A DNA stretch of 46,057 nt from the NCBI GenBank assembly GCA_022827425.1, contig JAJDSZ010000128.1:1-46057 (forward strand), in the 5' to 3' direction. Below, piece after piece: positions 1-8,805 of this stretch. The notes under the pieces were generated by a model. That model did no database searches. It saw only the letters and a list, made by a program, of their open reading frames with translations, and was not told the DNA's origin. The stretch comes from Pseudomonadales bacterium. GTDB lineage: Bacteria > Pseudomonadota > Gammaproteobacteria > Pseudomonadales > Pseudohongiellaceae. Position 1 is the first letter of the stretch. Each line of letters begins with the position of its first letter. Position numbers and translations under genes: made by a program.

Positions 1-1749
1 CTCTTCGGAGATGTCGTAATCCGCCGGTTCTCCGCCGAGGTCGGCCGCGGCGATTTCCTTCATCTTCGCCACCATGTCCATGGCCGCGCCGTAACAGGTG
101 CGGGTATTGGTGAAGATGGAGTTGCTGCCGTCCTGGGGCGAGGTGATGGGAAGGTGGTTGTCGGTGCGGCCGGTGACGATGTCACAGCTTTCCCAGGGCA
201 TCTTCAGCGCTTCGGCCGCGGCCCGGGAAGTGGCGGCGTAGGAATAGGTGCCGAGATTGCCGACGCCGTTGTGAATCTTGAGTCGACCGTCGGCGCCCAT
301 CATGACAATACCGTCCTGTCCGCTGCGGCCCGCATTGTGATAGCCCTGGCCGATGCCGAGGCCGATCACCTTGCTGCCGTCGCGCTGGCGGCGGCGCGAC
401 TGGCGTCCTTCCCAGTCGAAGGCGTCGGCGGCCTGCTGCAGGGCTTCCGGCATATAGGCGCTGGTCAGGGGCTGGCCCTGTGGGCCGCCCACATCGCCGG
501 TGCGGGCCGAGTTGACCACGCGGATATCGAGCCGGCTCATGCCGAGCGCATCCGCCGCCGCATCCATGATCGGCCCGATAATGGGCGCGATCTGGTTCTG
601 GCCGGGGCCGCGCTGGGCGCCGCGGTGGGCGGTATTGGTGCCGACCGAAGCGCCGCGGAAGCGCACGGCTTCGGTCTGGTACAGAATGCTGATGCAATCC
701 GCCGCGGAAAAGGCGTCGGCGCCGCCACCCTTGCCGCCGTTGTCGGAAACGACAAAGAGGTCGCAGGCGGACATGATGCCGTCGGGGCGGAATCCCACCT
801 TGATCCACCCTTGGAAGCCCTGGCGGGCGCCGCCGATGGTGAATTCTTCCTCGCGGGTAACCCGCATCATCACCGGACGGTTCAGCTTCTGGGACAGCTT
901 GGCGGGGATCGCCATGCTCGGAATGCTGTTGGCCCGGGCGCGCTGGCCGAAGCCGCCGCCGGTGGCGGCATTGATGAACACCAGGTCTTCTTTCGCCACG
1001 CCGATAATGCCGGCCATGTCGTTCGCCAGCGCCGTGAGGCTCTGGGAAGTGCCGTGCAGGTAGAGCTTGCCGTCTTCCCAATAGGCCATGGCGCTGCGCG
1101 GTTCCATGGAATGGTGGGGATAGCCGGCCGTCGTGAAGCTGCCTTCGTAGACGAAGCCGTCTTCGGCGGCGGCGAATCCGGCTTCCAGGTCGCCGATGGA
1201 GAAGGTGGGAATCGGGCCCGTGGTCGCCAGGTCTTCCGCCGGTGTGTTGCCGGCGCGGAAGCTGGCCACCTGGTCAGCGGTCCACTTGGCTTCGGTGAAT
1301 CCTTGCTGACCGAAGGTATTGCCGCCGAGATAGGCGTTCGGGCCGCCTTCCCGCAGGCTGTCGAGCGGATCGAGCACGAAGGGGAGCCGCTCGAAGGTCA
1401 CGTTGAGCGCCGCGATGGCGGATTCGGCGGTCTTCTCGTCCACCGCGGCAAGCGCGAGGATAGGCTCGCCGACGAGAGTCGGATTGTCGGTGAGAATTTT
1501 CAGGCCGGTTGACTGCGGTTCGCCGTCGGGATACACATCCCCGGCCCTGAGAATGCCGACCACTCCATCCATCGCCAGCGCTTCGGTGTCATCGACTTCA
1601 AGCACGCGCGCATGGGGGATGGGGCTGGTGAGAAGCCGGGCGTAGACCATGCCCTCGCGGGTGTAGTCCTCGGCGTACTTGATCCGTCCGGTGACCTTGC
1701 CGGCCACGTCCGGTGGAACAAAATCTTGTCCGATATGCATATAGGCCAT
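1..1749 (-). CDS. Molybdopterin-binding large subunit of a xanthine dehydrogenase/isoquinoline oxidoreductase-type hydroxylase (3' end cut off)
   Basis: The reading frame starts at ATG 1749 (MAYMHIGQDFVPPDVAGK) and stays open to base 1, giving 583 residues; family members have roughly 700 or more, so the C-terminus lies outside the window. Readable parts include the a/b hammerhead start (GKVTGRIKYAEDYTREGMVYARLL), VGEPILALAAVDEKTAE, GGGFGQRARANS and TNTAHRGAQRGPGQNQ, typical of molybdenum-cofactor subunits of the CoxL/IorB/PaoC superfamily. It has no signal peptide of its own. The gene begins 5 bases after the stop of the Tat-signal-bearing 2Fe-2S subunit, so by analogy with PaoABC it is probably exported with that partner. 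The family hydroxylates aldehydes or N-heterocycles; the substrate cannot be read from sequence. Family call firm, substrate unknown. Confidence 0.9.
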   Translation of the reverse strand, partial: MAYMHIGQDFVPPDVAGKVTGRIKYAEDYTREGMVYARLLTSPIPHARVLEVDDTEALAMDGVVGILRAGDVYPDGEPQSTGLKILTDNPTLVGEPILALAAVDEKTAESAIAALNVTFERLPFVLDPLDSLREGGPNAYLGGNTFGQQGFTEAKWTADQVASFRAGNTPAEDLATTGPIPTFSIGDLEAGFAAAEDGFVYEGSFTTAGYPHHSMEPRSAMAYWEDGKLYLHGTSQSLTALANDMAGIIGVAKEDLVFINAATGGGFGQRARANSIPSMAIPAKLSQKLNRPVMMRVTREEEFTIGGARQGFQGWIKVGFRPDGIMSACDLFVVSDNGGKGGGADAFSAADCISILYQTEAVRFRGASVGTNTAHRGAQRGPGQNQIAPIIGPIMDAAADALGMSRLDIRVVNSARTGDVGGPQGQPLTSAYMPEALQQAADAFDWEGRQSRRRQRDGSKVIGLGIGQGYHNAGRSGQDGIVMMGADGRLKIHNGVGNLGTYSYAATSRAAAEALKMPWESCDIVTGRTDNHLPITSPQDGSNSIFTNTRTCYGAAMDMVAKMKEIAAADLGGEPADYDISEE

Positions 1750-1754
1750 GGTGG

Positions 1755-2339
1755 TCACCCTATTTCCGCGGCGCGCATTACGCCGTCAAGGTATGAGTCA
1801 TAGGAGCCGCAGCGGCAGATATTGCCGGCCAGACCCTCTCTGGCCTGCTCCCGGGTGGGATTGGGATTGGCGCGCAGCAGTCCCACCGCCGCCATCACCT
1901 GTCCGGGCGTGCAGTACCCGCATTGCGGGGACAGGGCTTCAACAAAACCCTGCTGCACCGGGTGCAGGGTGCCGTCGGGCGCTTCCAGGCCTTCCACGGT
2001 TTCGATGCGACCGTCCTTCATGGAATGGGTGAGGACGGAACAAGCATAGGTGGGAACATCGTCCACCAGCACGGTGCAGGCGCCGCATTCGCCGCGGTTG
2101 CAGCCAAGCTTGGTGCCGGTCAGGCCCAGTTTGTAGCGCAGGGTGGAAGCCAGGGTCTCTTGGGGCGCAACATCGACGGTGCGGTCCTGACCGTTGACGT
2201 TGAGCCGTATCATGCGCTCCACGGCCCCGGCGGGACGCGACTGGCCATTCGCCGCGTACCACAGCGAAGTCGTGCCGGCCACGGCGCCCGAGGCGATAAC
2301 GCCCTTGATAAAGCGTCGTCGGGTGAGTTGAGGGTTCAC
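1755..2339 (-). CDS. Tat-exported (2Fe-2S)-binding small subunit of the same molybdenum hydroxylase
   Basis: A 194-residue protein starting at GTG 2339, about 10 bases after a GGAGG. The N-terminus carries a twin-arginine signal (TRRRFIKGVIASGAVAG) at residues 6-22. The plant-type ferredoxin cluster is C80-x4-C85-x2-C88 with C100, and the second [2Fe-2S] domain has C140-x2-C143 and C175-x-C177 (QCGYCTPG, ICRCGSY), the full set for the family. It passes electrons from the molybdenum cofactor of the downstream subunit to an acceptor, and its Tat signal implies a periplasmic enzyme. The two genes are translationally close (5-base gap). No FAD subunit is seen upstream, which fits the two-subunit isoquinoline-oxidoreductase layout better than three-subunit PaoABC. 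Confidence 0.92.
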   Translation of the reverse strand: MNPQLTRRRFIKGVIASGAVAGTTSLWYAANGQSRPAGAVERMIRLNVNGQDRTVDVAPQETLASTLRYKLGLTGTKLGCNRGECGACTVLVDDVPTYACSVLTHSMKDGRIETVEGLEAPDGTLHPVQQGFVEALSPQCGYCTPGQVMAAVGLLRANPNPTREQAREGLAGNICRCGSYDSYLDGVMRAAEIG

Positions 2340-2463
2340 GGGTTAGTCGCCTCCGTTGTGTGGGAGTGAATAAATCAGAACGAAGAGTAAAACACAGTTC
2401 CACGATTGGCAACATGCTTGCGGCCTTATTGTCCATTGGGACTGTCGGGTTCTCTCCGGGGCC

Positions 2464-2487
2464 CGCCGATTTCCGGAGGAATCGGCG
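2464..2487 (-). terminator. Hairpin after the DUF4153 gene
   Basis: CGCCGATT and AATCGGCG form a perfect 8-bp stem with an 8-base loop, 17 bases past the DUF4153 stop. There is no run of T after it on the minus strand, so it is at best a weak or Rho-assisted terminator. Confidence 0.3.
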
Positions 2488-2503
2488 CGGATTGGCCCTG
2501 CTG

Positions 2504-4231
2504 TCAGTCCATCGCCCGGAAGGTAAAGTCGCCGATTTGCAGGTGGCTGAATTCCGGGGCGACGATTTCCATGGGGGCGGTGGACAAGATCTGGTTCGAA
2601 TCTGCAACGGGGCCGGAATGCCGCATCGGGAAAAGGCGCCAGGCGCCGCTGGCTTCCTGGCGGAAGCCGTTGGCGATCAGCGCTTCGTCAAAACTGCAGA
2701 TCAGCACGTATTCAGGATTGCCGTCCTGGTTGAGGTCGGCCTGGAACAGGTACAGTCCGGCGTCTGGCTCGAATTGCGCAGCTTGGGCGGCAGCTGAGAA
2801 CTGCAACTCGCCGCGCAAGGCTTCGGGTACGGTGAAAGGCGCAGGCCGGTAGATCAGGTCCTGCTCGAAATCGATCAGCTGGTCCCCAGGGCCAGACCGG
2901 AGTATGTAATCCGGCCGGACAGGCTCCAGCGCCAGACGGGCAAGCTCCGGGTTGGATTCTTCGTTTTCCCCGATGACTTCCCGCATCCAGCGCCAAGCGG
3001 GGCGGCCCATGTTTTCCCTGGCGTCGAAAAAGTCGAATTGCTCCAGTGCGATCTCGCCGCGTTCCACCCGCGCCTGCTGGCTGGACAGGGATATCTTGCG
3101 GAAATCGAGCAGGGGCGAATTCAGCAGCAGGACGAGGCCGATCATCAAGACGCTCATGGGCAAATTGACGCTGGACAGCTTGTCCGTCCATCGCTCTCGC
3201 AGGCGGATGATGCCGCCGGCGTAGCCCAGGGAAAACAGCGTGATCAGCAGGCCGATGAGCAGGGCCCAGCAGCGGGCCACGGTCCAGCCGTATTGATCGA
3301 CCCGCAGATACAGCCCGTACAGCGCCAGCAGCGAGATAATCGGCAGCAGGGCGGCGGCGATGCCGAGCAGGCGATGCAGTATGGCCGGATAGGGTTCCCG
3401 GCCGCCCTGCTGGTACACCGCATTGAGGGTGAACAGGGCAAACAGGTTGAGCGCCATCAGCAGGGAAGTGCCGCTGCCGGTGTTCCACAGGGGCTCCAGT
3501 CCGGTGAAAGGCAGTGCGCCGAGAAACAGCGCGGTGACGGTTAGCGCCAGCGGAAGCAACAACCACATCAACCCCTGCAACAGGCTGGAAATGCCGTCGA
3601 TGACCCGGGCGAACCCGCGGAATATGTATATGCCTAGCCCGACGACCACGGACAGCACCGGGAACAGGAACCAGTCCTCGGTGAACAGGTCGATGAAAAA
3701 CTCGATGCCGATGACGCGGAACAATTCGCCCCAGAGCATCAGTACCGCAGCCACCCCCAGGGCCAGCGCCCAGGACAGCCCGGCCACCAGGGCATTGCGC
3801 CAGGAATCGGTGAAGATCTCGCCGTAATCGGGCTTTCTGGTCTCGGCCAGGGGCCGGAGATAAAGCAGGGCGAGAAAGCAGGCCAGAATCAGGGGCAGAA
3901 TGTACGCGGCGAGGATGGACTCTGCCGGAAACTCGCCCCAGGGAGTGGCTTGCCAGCCGATGTAGGCGGCCAGCGGTGCCAGAACGGCGCAAAAGCCGCC
4001 GGCGATGGCCAGGGTCCGGCGCTGATTGCCGCTTTCCAGGCCCAACAGCAGCGACAGCGGCAGCGTCACCGCCAGGGTCCAGAGCGGGAAATTGAGCAGC
4101 GGAGTCTGGCTTGGCCAGACTTCGTTACTGCCTGCGCGCCAAAGCAGAAACAACGCCAGCCCCTGGACCAGGGATATCAGCAACATCAGTCGCAGTTGCG
4201 GCCTTGCCGTTGCGGGGATTTGCGTATCCAC
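2504..4231 (-). CDS. DUF4153 polytopic membrane protein
   Basis: A 575-residue protein from GTG 4231 with GAGG six bases upstream. The first ~370 residues contain about ten to twelve strongly hydrophobic segments (e.g. LMLLISLVQGLALFLLW, ESILAAYILPLILACFLALL), and the last ~200 residues are soluble. This matches the DUF4153 family in length and pattern; its biochemical function is unknown. The C-terminal part (DAGLYLFQADLNQDGNPEYVLIC) contains a DxNxDG segment like the calcium-binding loops of FG-GAP repeats, echoing the first gene of the operon. It starts 8 bases after the NHL-repeat gene, so it is probably the last gene of a three-gene operon. Function not assigned. Confidence 0.8.
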   Translation of the reverse strand: MDTQIPATARPQLRLMLLISLVQGLALFLLWRAGSNEVWPSQTPLLNFPLWTLAVTLPLSLLLGLESGNQRRTLAIAGGFCAVLAPLAAYIGWQATPWGEFPAESILAAYILPLILACFLALLYLRPLAETRKPDYGEIFTDSWRNALVAGLSWALALGVAAVLMLWGELFRVIGIEFFIDLFTEDWFLFPVLSVVVGLGIYIFRGFARVIDGISSLLQGLMWLLLPLALTVTALFLGALPFTGLEPLWNTGSGTSLLMALNLFALFTLNAVYQQGGREPYPAILHRLLGIAAALLPIISLLALYGLYLRVDQYGWTVARCWALLIGLLITLFSLGYAGGIIRLRERWTDKLSSVNLPMSVLMIGLVLLLNSPLLDFRKISLSSQQARVERGEIALEQFDFFDARENMGRPAWRWMREVIGENEESNPELARLALEPVRPDYILRSGPGDQLIDFEQDLIYRPAPFTVPEALRGELQFSAAAQAAQFEPDAGLYLFQADLNQDGNPEYVLICSFDEALIANGFRQEASGAWRLFPMRHSGPVADSNQILSTAPMEIVAPEFSHLQIGDFTFRAMD

Positions 4232-4239
4232 CGCGGGCC

Positions 4240-5322
4240 TCAGGGACCGACCGGCTGGAATTGCTGGACACGCCTGCCTGCCTGTTCGGCGATATAGACA
4301 TTGCCGCGTGAATCCACACCGATGCCATGCGGCAGTTCGAATTGCCCCGGGTAGCGCCCCGGGCCGCGGCCGAAACTCGCAAGCCGCTCGCCGCTGTGGC
4401 GGTCAAGCACTTCCACGGTGACGCTGTTCTGGTTGATCACATAAAGGTGCCGCTGCTCCGGATCGGTGGAAAAATCGAGCACCACGGCATTGCCCCGGGC
4501 GCCGCTTGCCCGGCCCGCCGGGTTGCTCACCGGGGTGAATCCCGGAGCGATGTAGTCCAGAAAATAACCTGACAAATCAAATACCTGTATGCGGTCGGCC
4601 CGACGGTCGCAGACGTAAACCCGACCGTCATCGGAAACCCGTATGCAGTGTGGCAATTCGAGAACATCCTCTTCGCCCGGTTCGCGCCGCAGCCGCCATT
4701 GGCGCAGGAAATTGCCCTGGGCGTCGAGCACGGCGATGCGCGTGTTGCCGCCGGGGAGTTCGCCATCGGCGACATAGATGTTGCCTTCGCTGTCGGTGTC
4801 CACCGCGGAGGGCAGGAAGAAGCGGGGGCGGCCGGAATTGAGCGGCTCGCCCTCGCGGCTGCCATCGCTGGAATCGAACACGCCGGTTTCGCCGATCTGC
4901 ATCAGCAGGCTGCCATCGGCGGGGTCGTATTTCTGGATATACCCGGTCGCGGCGGCGACGATCCACAGATTGCCGTCGGCATCGGGCTGGCAATCGTGCA
5001 GGCGACCGCCGAGCAACTCCGGGTCGCCCCAGCCTTGCACCACTTCTCCATGGGGATTGAGTTCAATGATGGGTGGCGCCAGCCGGGCGCCGTCCAGATC
5101 ATCCTCCACCACGTTCTGGCGGTTGAGCAGGAATACGTGGTCCCGCTCGTCCACGCACATGCCGCCCAGCCCGCCGGTGAGCCAGTTGTCGCCAAGGGGG
5201 ATTTGCGGCCAGTCGGGATTCAGGCGGAATTCCAGCGCCTGGGCGAAGGCGAGGGGGCCGGCAATCGCCAGCAACAGGCCGAATGTTCCGACGAAACAGC
5301 GGGATTTGGCAAGTGGATTCAT
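4240..5322 (-). CDS. Exported NHL-repeat beta-propeller protein, PAL-like
   Basis: A 360-residue protein with a cleavable signal peptide (residues 1-29, ending AFAQA) and repeated NHL units of the form PHGIGVDSRGNVYIAEQAGRRVQQF, at least five of them across residues 45-355. The pattern resembles bacterial proteins annotated as peptidyl-alpha-hydroxyglycine amidating lyase-like, but NHL propellers have many roles and I cannot confirm lyase residues. The ATG (5322) overlaps the stop of the upstream FG-GAP gene by 4 bases (ATGA), indicating translational coupling. Probably periplasmic or secreted. Fold confident, activity not. Confidence 0.8.
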   Translation of the reverse strand: MNPLAKSRCFVGTFGLLLAIAGPLAFAQALEFRLNPDWPQIPLGDNWLTGGLGGMCVDERDHVFLLNRQNVVEDDLDGARLAPPIIELNPHGEVVQGWGDPELLGGRLHDCQPDADGNLWIVAAATGYIQKYDPADGSLLMQIGETGVFDSSDGSREGEPLNSGRPRFFLPSAVDTDSEGNIYVADGELPGGNTRIAVLDAQGNFLRQWRLRREPGEEDVLELPHCIRVSDDGRVYVCDRRADRIQVFDLSGYFLDYIAPGFTPVSNPAGRASGARGNAVVLDFSTDPEQRHLYVINQNSVTVEVLDRHSGERLASFGRGPGRYPGQFELPHGIGVDSRGNVYIAEQAGRRVQQFQPVGP

Positions 5323-6743
5323 GGCAGGGGCACCTCGTCGCTTTCCACGGTTCTGGCCCGGCGGAACGCCGCCATGGCTTCCCCGGTCCGCACCTGTTCC
5401 AGCCAGAATACACCGTCATAGGGCCGGCTGTTGCCCCGGGTGCCGACAAAGTCGATGTCGCCGTCCCGGTCGATGTCCCGGGCGATGAACTTGTCGAACA
5501 TGCCGCGCTTGCGCCGGGAAATGTCGTGCCGGGTCCATGTCGATTTCGCGTCGCCGGGATTCTCGAACCAACCGATGCGGCCGAGCGGGTCGCCCAGGCT
5601 CACGTCGCCGTCGCCGGTGCGAAGCCCGCGGCTGTAGCTTCCCGCCATGATGTCGGTGTCGCCGTCGCCGTCGATGTCGGCGAGTTCCATGCCGGTGACA
5701 CTGTCCGGCGCAAAGCTGCCGATGGGGAATGAATTCCAGGCGTCGCCCTTGCGCGCGGGCTGTTCGATCCAGGACAGGCCCCCGCCGGCGGCGCCGATGA
5801 TGTCGAGCCTGCCATCGCCGCTGAGGTCGGCATATTCGAGATTGAAGCCCGCCATCGCCGGGCCGTTGATGCCGATGGCGCGCTCGGCGAATTGCGGGCC
5901 GGCGCCGCCGAGATTCTCGAACAGCACGAGCCTGCCCTCGCCCCGGGTTCCCACCACGATGTCCAGGTCGCCGTCGCCGTCGATGTCCACCGGCTCTGCA
6001 TTCTGGGGAATGCTGTAGCGGCCAAGCTCGCTGCGCCGCCAGGCCTCGCCGTCGAGTGGGTCGCCATCAAGCCGGAACAGTTCCACCGGCGTGGAGCGGG
6101 CGTAGTCCTCCGGGCCCGGGGTCTGGGCGCCCTTGTTGGGCGCGGTGACTTCGGGAATGCCGTCATTGTCGAGGTCGGCGGCGAATACGCGAATGTAGGA
6201 GCCCCGGTCCCGGGTCATGGGCAGGATCAGCCTCGGCCAGGTTTCGCTGCGGGCGCCGGGGCCTGGATTCTGCAGGTAGATGATGTGGGAAAGTTCGGCT
6301 GCCACGAGCACGTCGAGCCAGCCGTCGCCATTCATGTCCGCCAGGGCGGCGTCTTCCGGCGCGGGGGCGTCCGCGGCTTCGGCGATGGTGATATTGGTCC
6401 AGTGCCCGGGGGATTCGGAGGCAAAGGCGATGCGCACGTGGCCCGCAAGCGGCGCCACGAACCCGGGCCGGAATCGGGCCGAGTCGTATTCGGCGTCGGA
6501 TTCGTGGACAGACACCACATCCTCGAAGCCGTCCTTGTCGATATCGCCCATCACCAGCCCGTCGCTGCCGCTGAAGGGCGCGCCGGTGACTTCGGAATCG
6601 TCGATGATGTGCTCGCGCCAACTGATGAAACCGCCGTCGGCGGCCCGGGCGCGGGTGAGGGTATCGCCCACCGGCGTCTGGGCCGGAGCCGCGCCGGCAA
6701 GAAGCAGCATGGCAAGGGCTGGGCGGGCAAGGCTTGTGCGCAT
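5319..6743 (-). CDS. Exported FG-GAP/VCBS-repeat protein
   Basis: A 474-residue protein with a signal peptide (MRTSLARPALAMLLLAGAAPAQ). The body is a series of repeats with calcium-loop cores such as DIDKDGFEDVV, DMNGDGWLDVL, DLDNDGIPEV, DIDGDGDLDIV, DLSGDGRLDII, DIDGDGDTDIM and DIDRDGDIDFV, spaced about 50-60 residues apart, predicting a seven-bladed FG-GAP propeller. GGGAG sits six bases before the ATG. It is first in a minus-strand operon with the NHL and DUF4153 genes and likely sits in the periplasm or outside the cell, stabilised by Ca2+. The role is unknown; such domains usually mediate binding. Confidence 0.85.
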   Translation of the reverse strand: MRTSLARPALAMLLLAGAAPAQTPVGDTLTRARAADGGFISWREHIIDDSEVTGAPFSGSDGLVMGDIDKDGFEDVVSVHESDAEYDSARFRPGFVAPLAGHVRIAFASESPGHWTNITIAEAADAPAPEDAALADMNGDGWLDVLVAAELSHIIYLQNPGPGARSETWPRLILPMTRDRGSYIRVFAADLDNDGIPEVTAPNKGAQTPGPEDYARSTPVELFRLDGDPLDGEAWRRSELGRYSIPQNAEPVDIDGDGDLDIVVGTRGEGRLVLFENLGGAGPQFAERAIGINGPAMAGFNLEYADLSGDGRLDIIGAAGGGLSWIEQPARKGDAWNSFPIGSFAPDSVTGMELADIDGDGDTDIMAGSYSRGLRTGDGDVSLGDPLGRIGWFENPGDAKSTWTRHDISRRKRGMFDKFIARDIDRDGDIDFVGTRGNSRPYDGVFWLEQVRTGEAMAAFRRARTVESDEVPLP

Positions 6744-6858
6744 GTCTTTCTCCCGATAACCGCCCGATGGTAGCAGAAGCCAGGGCGATGTCCCTACCCC
6801 GCCGTTGCTCCCAGGGAATCGTCGCCACGCTCTGCCATGTCAATCTGCGAAACGCACT

Positions 6859-6944
6859 GTCATTCTGCGCGCAGTCGCAGAATCTCCTTGGGATGCCACG
6901 GCATGAGATTCTGCGACTTCGCTCCGCTACGCGCGGAATGACGG
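6859..6944. repeat. Family A inverted repeat (MITE/REP-like), copy 1
   Basis: The left arm begins GTCATTCTGCGCGCAGTCGC and the right arm ends GCGCGGAATGAC; the arms are reverse complements (AGTCGCAGAATCTC / GAGATTCTGCGACT) apart from about 10 extra bases in the right arm. It fills part of the 303-base gap 6744-7046, which otherwise holds only the divergent promoters of the FG-GAP and permease genes; a further fragment (CGCGCGGAATCACGG) follows near 6963-6977. Confidence 0.8.
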
Positions 6945-7046
6945 GAAAGAATGGCTCCGCCGCGCGCGGAATCACGGAAGGGTTTGACATGGACTCGGGC
7001 TGTTCAGCGGATGATAATCAACTTCCCGTTCAGGTAGTTTGGCAGC

Positions 7047-8354
7047 ATGACATTGAGCAAATTTCGCTTCCACACCGTTACCGCCATGGTGGTCGCCAAC
7101 ATGATTGGCACCGGAGTGTTCACCAGCCTCGGATTCCAGTTGGTCGACATCCGCTCGGGCTTTGCCCTGCTCATGCTCTGGGCCGTTGGTGGCCTGGTGG
7201 CGCTCAGCGGCGCCCTTTCCTACGCCGAACTCGGCGCCGCCCTGCCGCGCTCCGGCGGCGAATACAACCTGCTGCGGCGCATTTATCATCCCGCGGCGGG
7301 CTTTGTGTCCGGCTGGGTTTCCTCCACCATCGGCTTTGCCGGCCCCACGGCGCTGGGGGCGATGACATTCGCCGCCTATCTCGCCTCGGCGTTTCCCGAT
7401 GGGCTCGGCGACAACTGGCGCAAACTGGTCGCCGCCGCGCTGGTCATCGCCATGGCCCTGGCCCATGCGGGCAATCACCGCACCAGCGGCAGCACGCAAC
7501 TGGTTTTCACCAGCATCAAGATTTTCGTGATCATGGCTTTCTGCCTGCTGGCGCTGATGGTGACCAGCGAACCCCAGCCGGTTTCCTTTCTTCCCCAGGC
7601 AGGCGATGCGGCGGTAATCGGCAGCGCCGCTTATGCGGTGGCGCTGATATACGTCAGTTTCGCCTACACCGGCTGGAATGCGGCCACCTACCTGAGCAGC
7701 GAAATCGACAATCCACAGCGCACCCTGCCCTGGGTGCTGACGAGCGGCGCTCTGATCGTCATGGTGCTGTATCTGGCGCTGAACTTCGTTTTTCTCCGGG
7801 TGGCGCCCATGGACGCCATGGTGGGACAGGTGGAAGTGGGCGCCATCGTCGCCGAGTCCGCCTTTGGCGCCGCGGGCGGGCGTTTTGCCGGGCTCGTGTT
7901 CGCCCTGCTGCTGATTTCCACGGTAAGCGCCATGACCATGGCGGGACCCCGGGTCATTCAGGTGATCGGCGAGGATTTTCCCGCGCTGGGATTTTTCGCC
8001 AGCAGGAATCGCCACGGCATCCCCGCCATTGCCATTTACACCCAGACGGTGATCGCGCTGATTTTCATTTTCACCTCGACATTCGAGTCGGTACTGGTCT
8101 TTGCCGGCTTCACCATGGCGCTCAACAGTTTCGTTGCGGTATTCGGCGTTTTTGTGCTGCGCTGGCGGCAACCCGAACTGCCGCGGCCCTATCGCACTTT
8201 TCTGTTTCCCCTGCCGCCACTGATCTATCTCACGTTGACCGGATGGATCCTGACATTCACCCTGATCAACCGTCCCGTGGAAGCCCTGTTTTCCCTTGCG
8301 GTCATCGGCAGCGGACTGCTGTTCTACTTCCTGACCGCGCGGCTGCGACACTGA
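7047..8354 (+). CDS. APC-superfamily amino acid permease
   Basis: A 435-residue integral membrane protein with about twelve hydrophobic segments. The N-terminus (FHTVTAMVVANMIGTGVFTSLGF) carries the signature TM1 of amino-acid/polyamine/organocation carriers, including the GTGVF substrate-binding break, and PRSGGEYNLLRRIYHP matches the TM2-TM3 region. Length is usual for the family. It likely imports an amino acid by cation symport or exchange across the inner membrane; the substrate is not predictable. It stands alone, with rhodanese 35 bases downstream. Confidence 0.88.
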   Translation: MTLSKFRFHTVTAMVVANMIGTGVFTSLGFQLVDIRSGFALLMLWAVGGLVALSGALSYAELGAALPRSGGEYNLLRRIYHPAAGFVSGWVSSTIGFAGPTALGAMTFAAYLASAFPDGLGDNWRKLVAAALVIAMALAHAGNHRTSGSTQLVFTSIKIFVIMAFCLLALMVTSEPQPVSFLPQAGDAAVIGSAAYAVALIYVSFAYTGWNAATYLSSEIDNPQRTLPWVLTSGALIVMVLYLALNFVFLRVAPMDAMVGQVEVGAIVAESAFGAAGGRFAGLVFALLLISTVSAMTMAGPRVIQVIGEDFPALGFFASRNRHGIPAIAIYTQTVIALIFIFTSTFESVLVFAGFTMALNSFVAVFGVFVLRWRQPELPRPYRTFLFPLPPLIYLTLTGWILTFTLINRPVEALFSLAVIGSGLLFYFLTARLRH

Positions 8355-8389
8355 TACAATTCGGCTGCGCTCGAAAAAAGGAATTCAGT

Positions 8390-8785
8390 ATGAACGCCGA
8401 ACAATTGCAGCACTATCAGAACAAACTTGCTTATGAGATGGATTCATGGGACGTATACGAAGCCTTGGAAAATGGCGGGCCTTTTGTCGTGGTGGATGGC
8501 CGCACTGCCGAAGCCTATGCGAATGAGCATATTCCCGGCTCGCTCAATCTGCCTCACCGCGAACTGTCCCCCGCCACCACGGCGTCGCTCGACAAAGCGA
8601 AAACCTATGTCTGTTATTGCGACGGCATAGGCTGCAATGCCTCGACCAAGACCGCGCTCAAATTGCTGAATCTTGGCTTTGAAGTGCGCGAACTGATTGG
8701 CGGCCTGGACTGGTGGAAGCGAGACGGCTATGCCACCCAGGGCAGGAAAGCCCAGACCGGAAAAGAGTGGGTTTGTGGCTGTTAA
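8390..8785 (+). CDS. Rhodanese-like sulfurtransferase domain protein
   Basis: A 131-residue single-domain protein starting at ATG 8390 with AAGGA about seven bases upstream. It shows the rhodanese core: an N-terminal helix, FVVVDGRTAEAYANEHIPGSLNLPH (CH2A-like motif) and the active loop CYCDGIGCNAS followed by TKTALKLLNLGFEVRELIGGLDWW. The loop departs from the usual CxxGxR shape but resembles the CxGxGCN variant seen in stand-alone rhodaneses. A TACAAT at 8355-8360 could be its own -10 box. Likely a cytoplasmic thiosulfate/persulfide transferase; partner unknown. Confidence 0.85.
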   Translation: MNAEQLQHYQNKLAYEMDSWDVYEALENGGPFVVVDGRTAEAYANEHIPGSLNLPHRELSPATTASLDKAKTYVCYCDGIGCNASTKTALKLLNLGFEVRELIGGLDWWKRDGYATQGRKAQTGKEWVCGC

Positions 8786-8792
8786 AAGGATA

Positions 8793-8805
8793 CCTGCGGC
8801 GCAGG
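8793..8805. repeat. Family B REP-like palindrome, copy 1
   Basis: CCTGCGGCGCAGG is a perfect palindrome lying exactly between the convergent stop codons of the rhodanese gene (8785) and cysQ (8806). It may act as a bidirectional terminator stem. Confidence 0.55.

Noticed and set aside
154..1512. 452-codon plus-strand frame opposite the molybdenum hydroxylase large subunit
   Set aside because: The minus strand encodes the conserved large subunit; the plus frame is an Ala/Gly/His-rich shadow.
6734..8385. Plus-strand open frame running through the permease gene into the rhodanese
   Set aside because: Only its last 131 codons are real (rhodanese from ATG 8390). The rest is out of frame with the permease and reads as nonsense.
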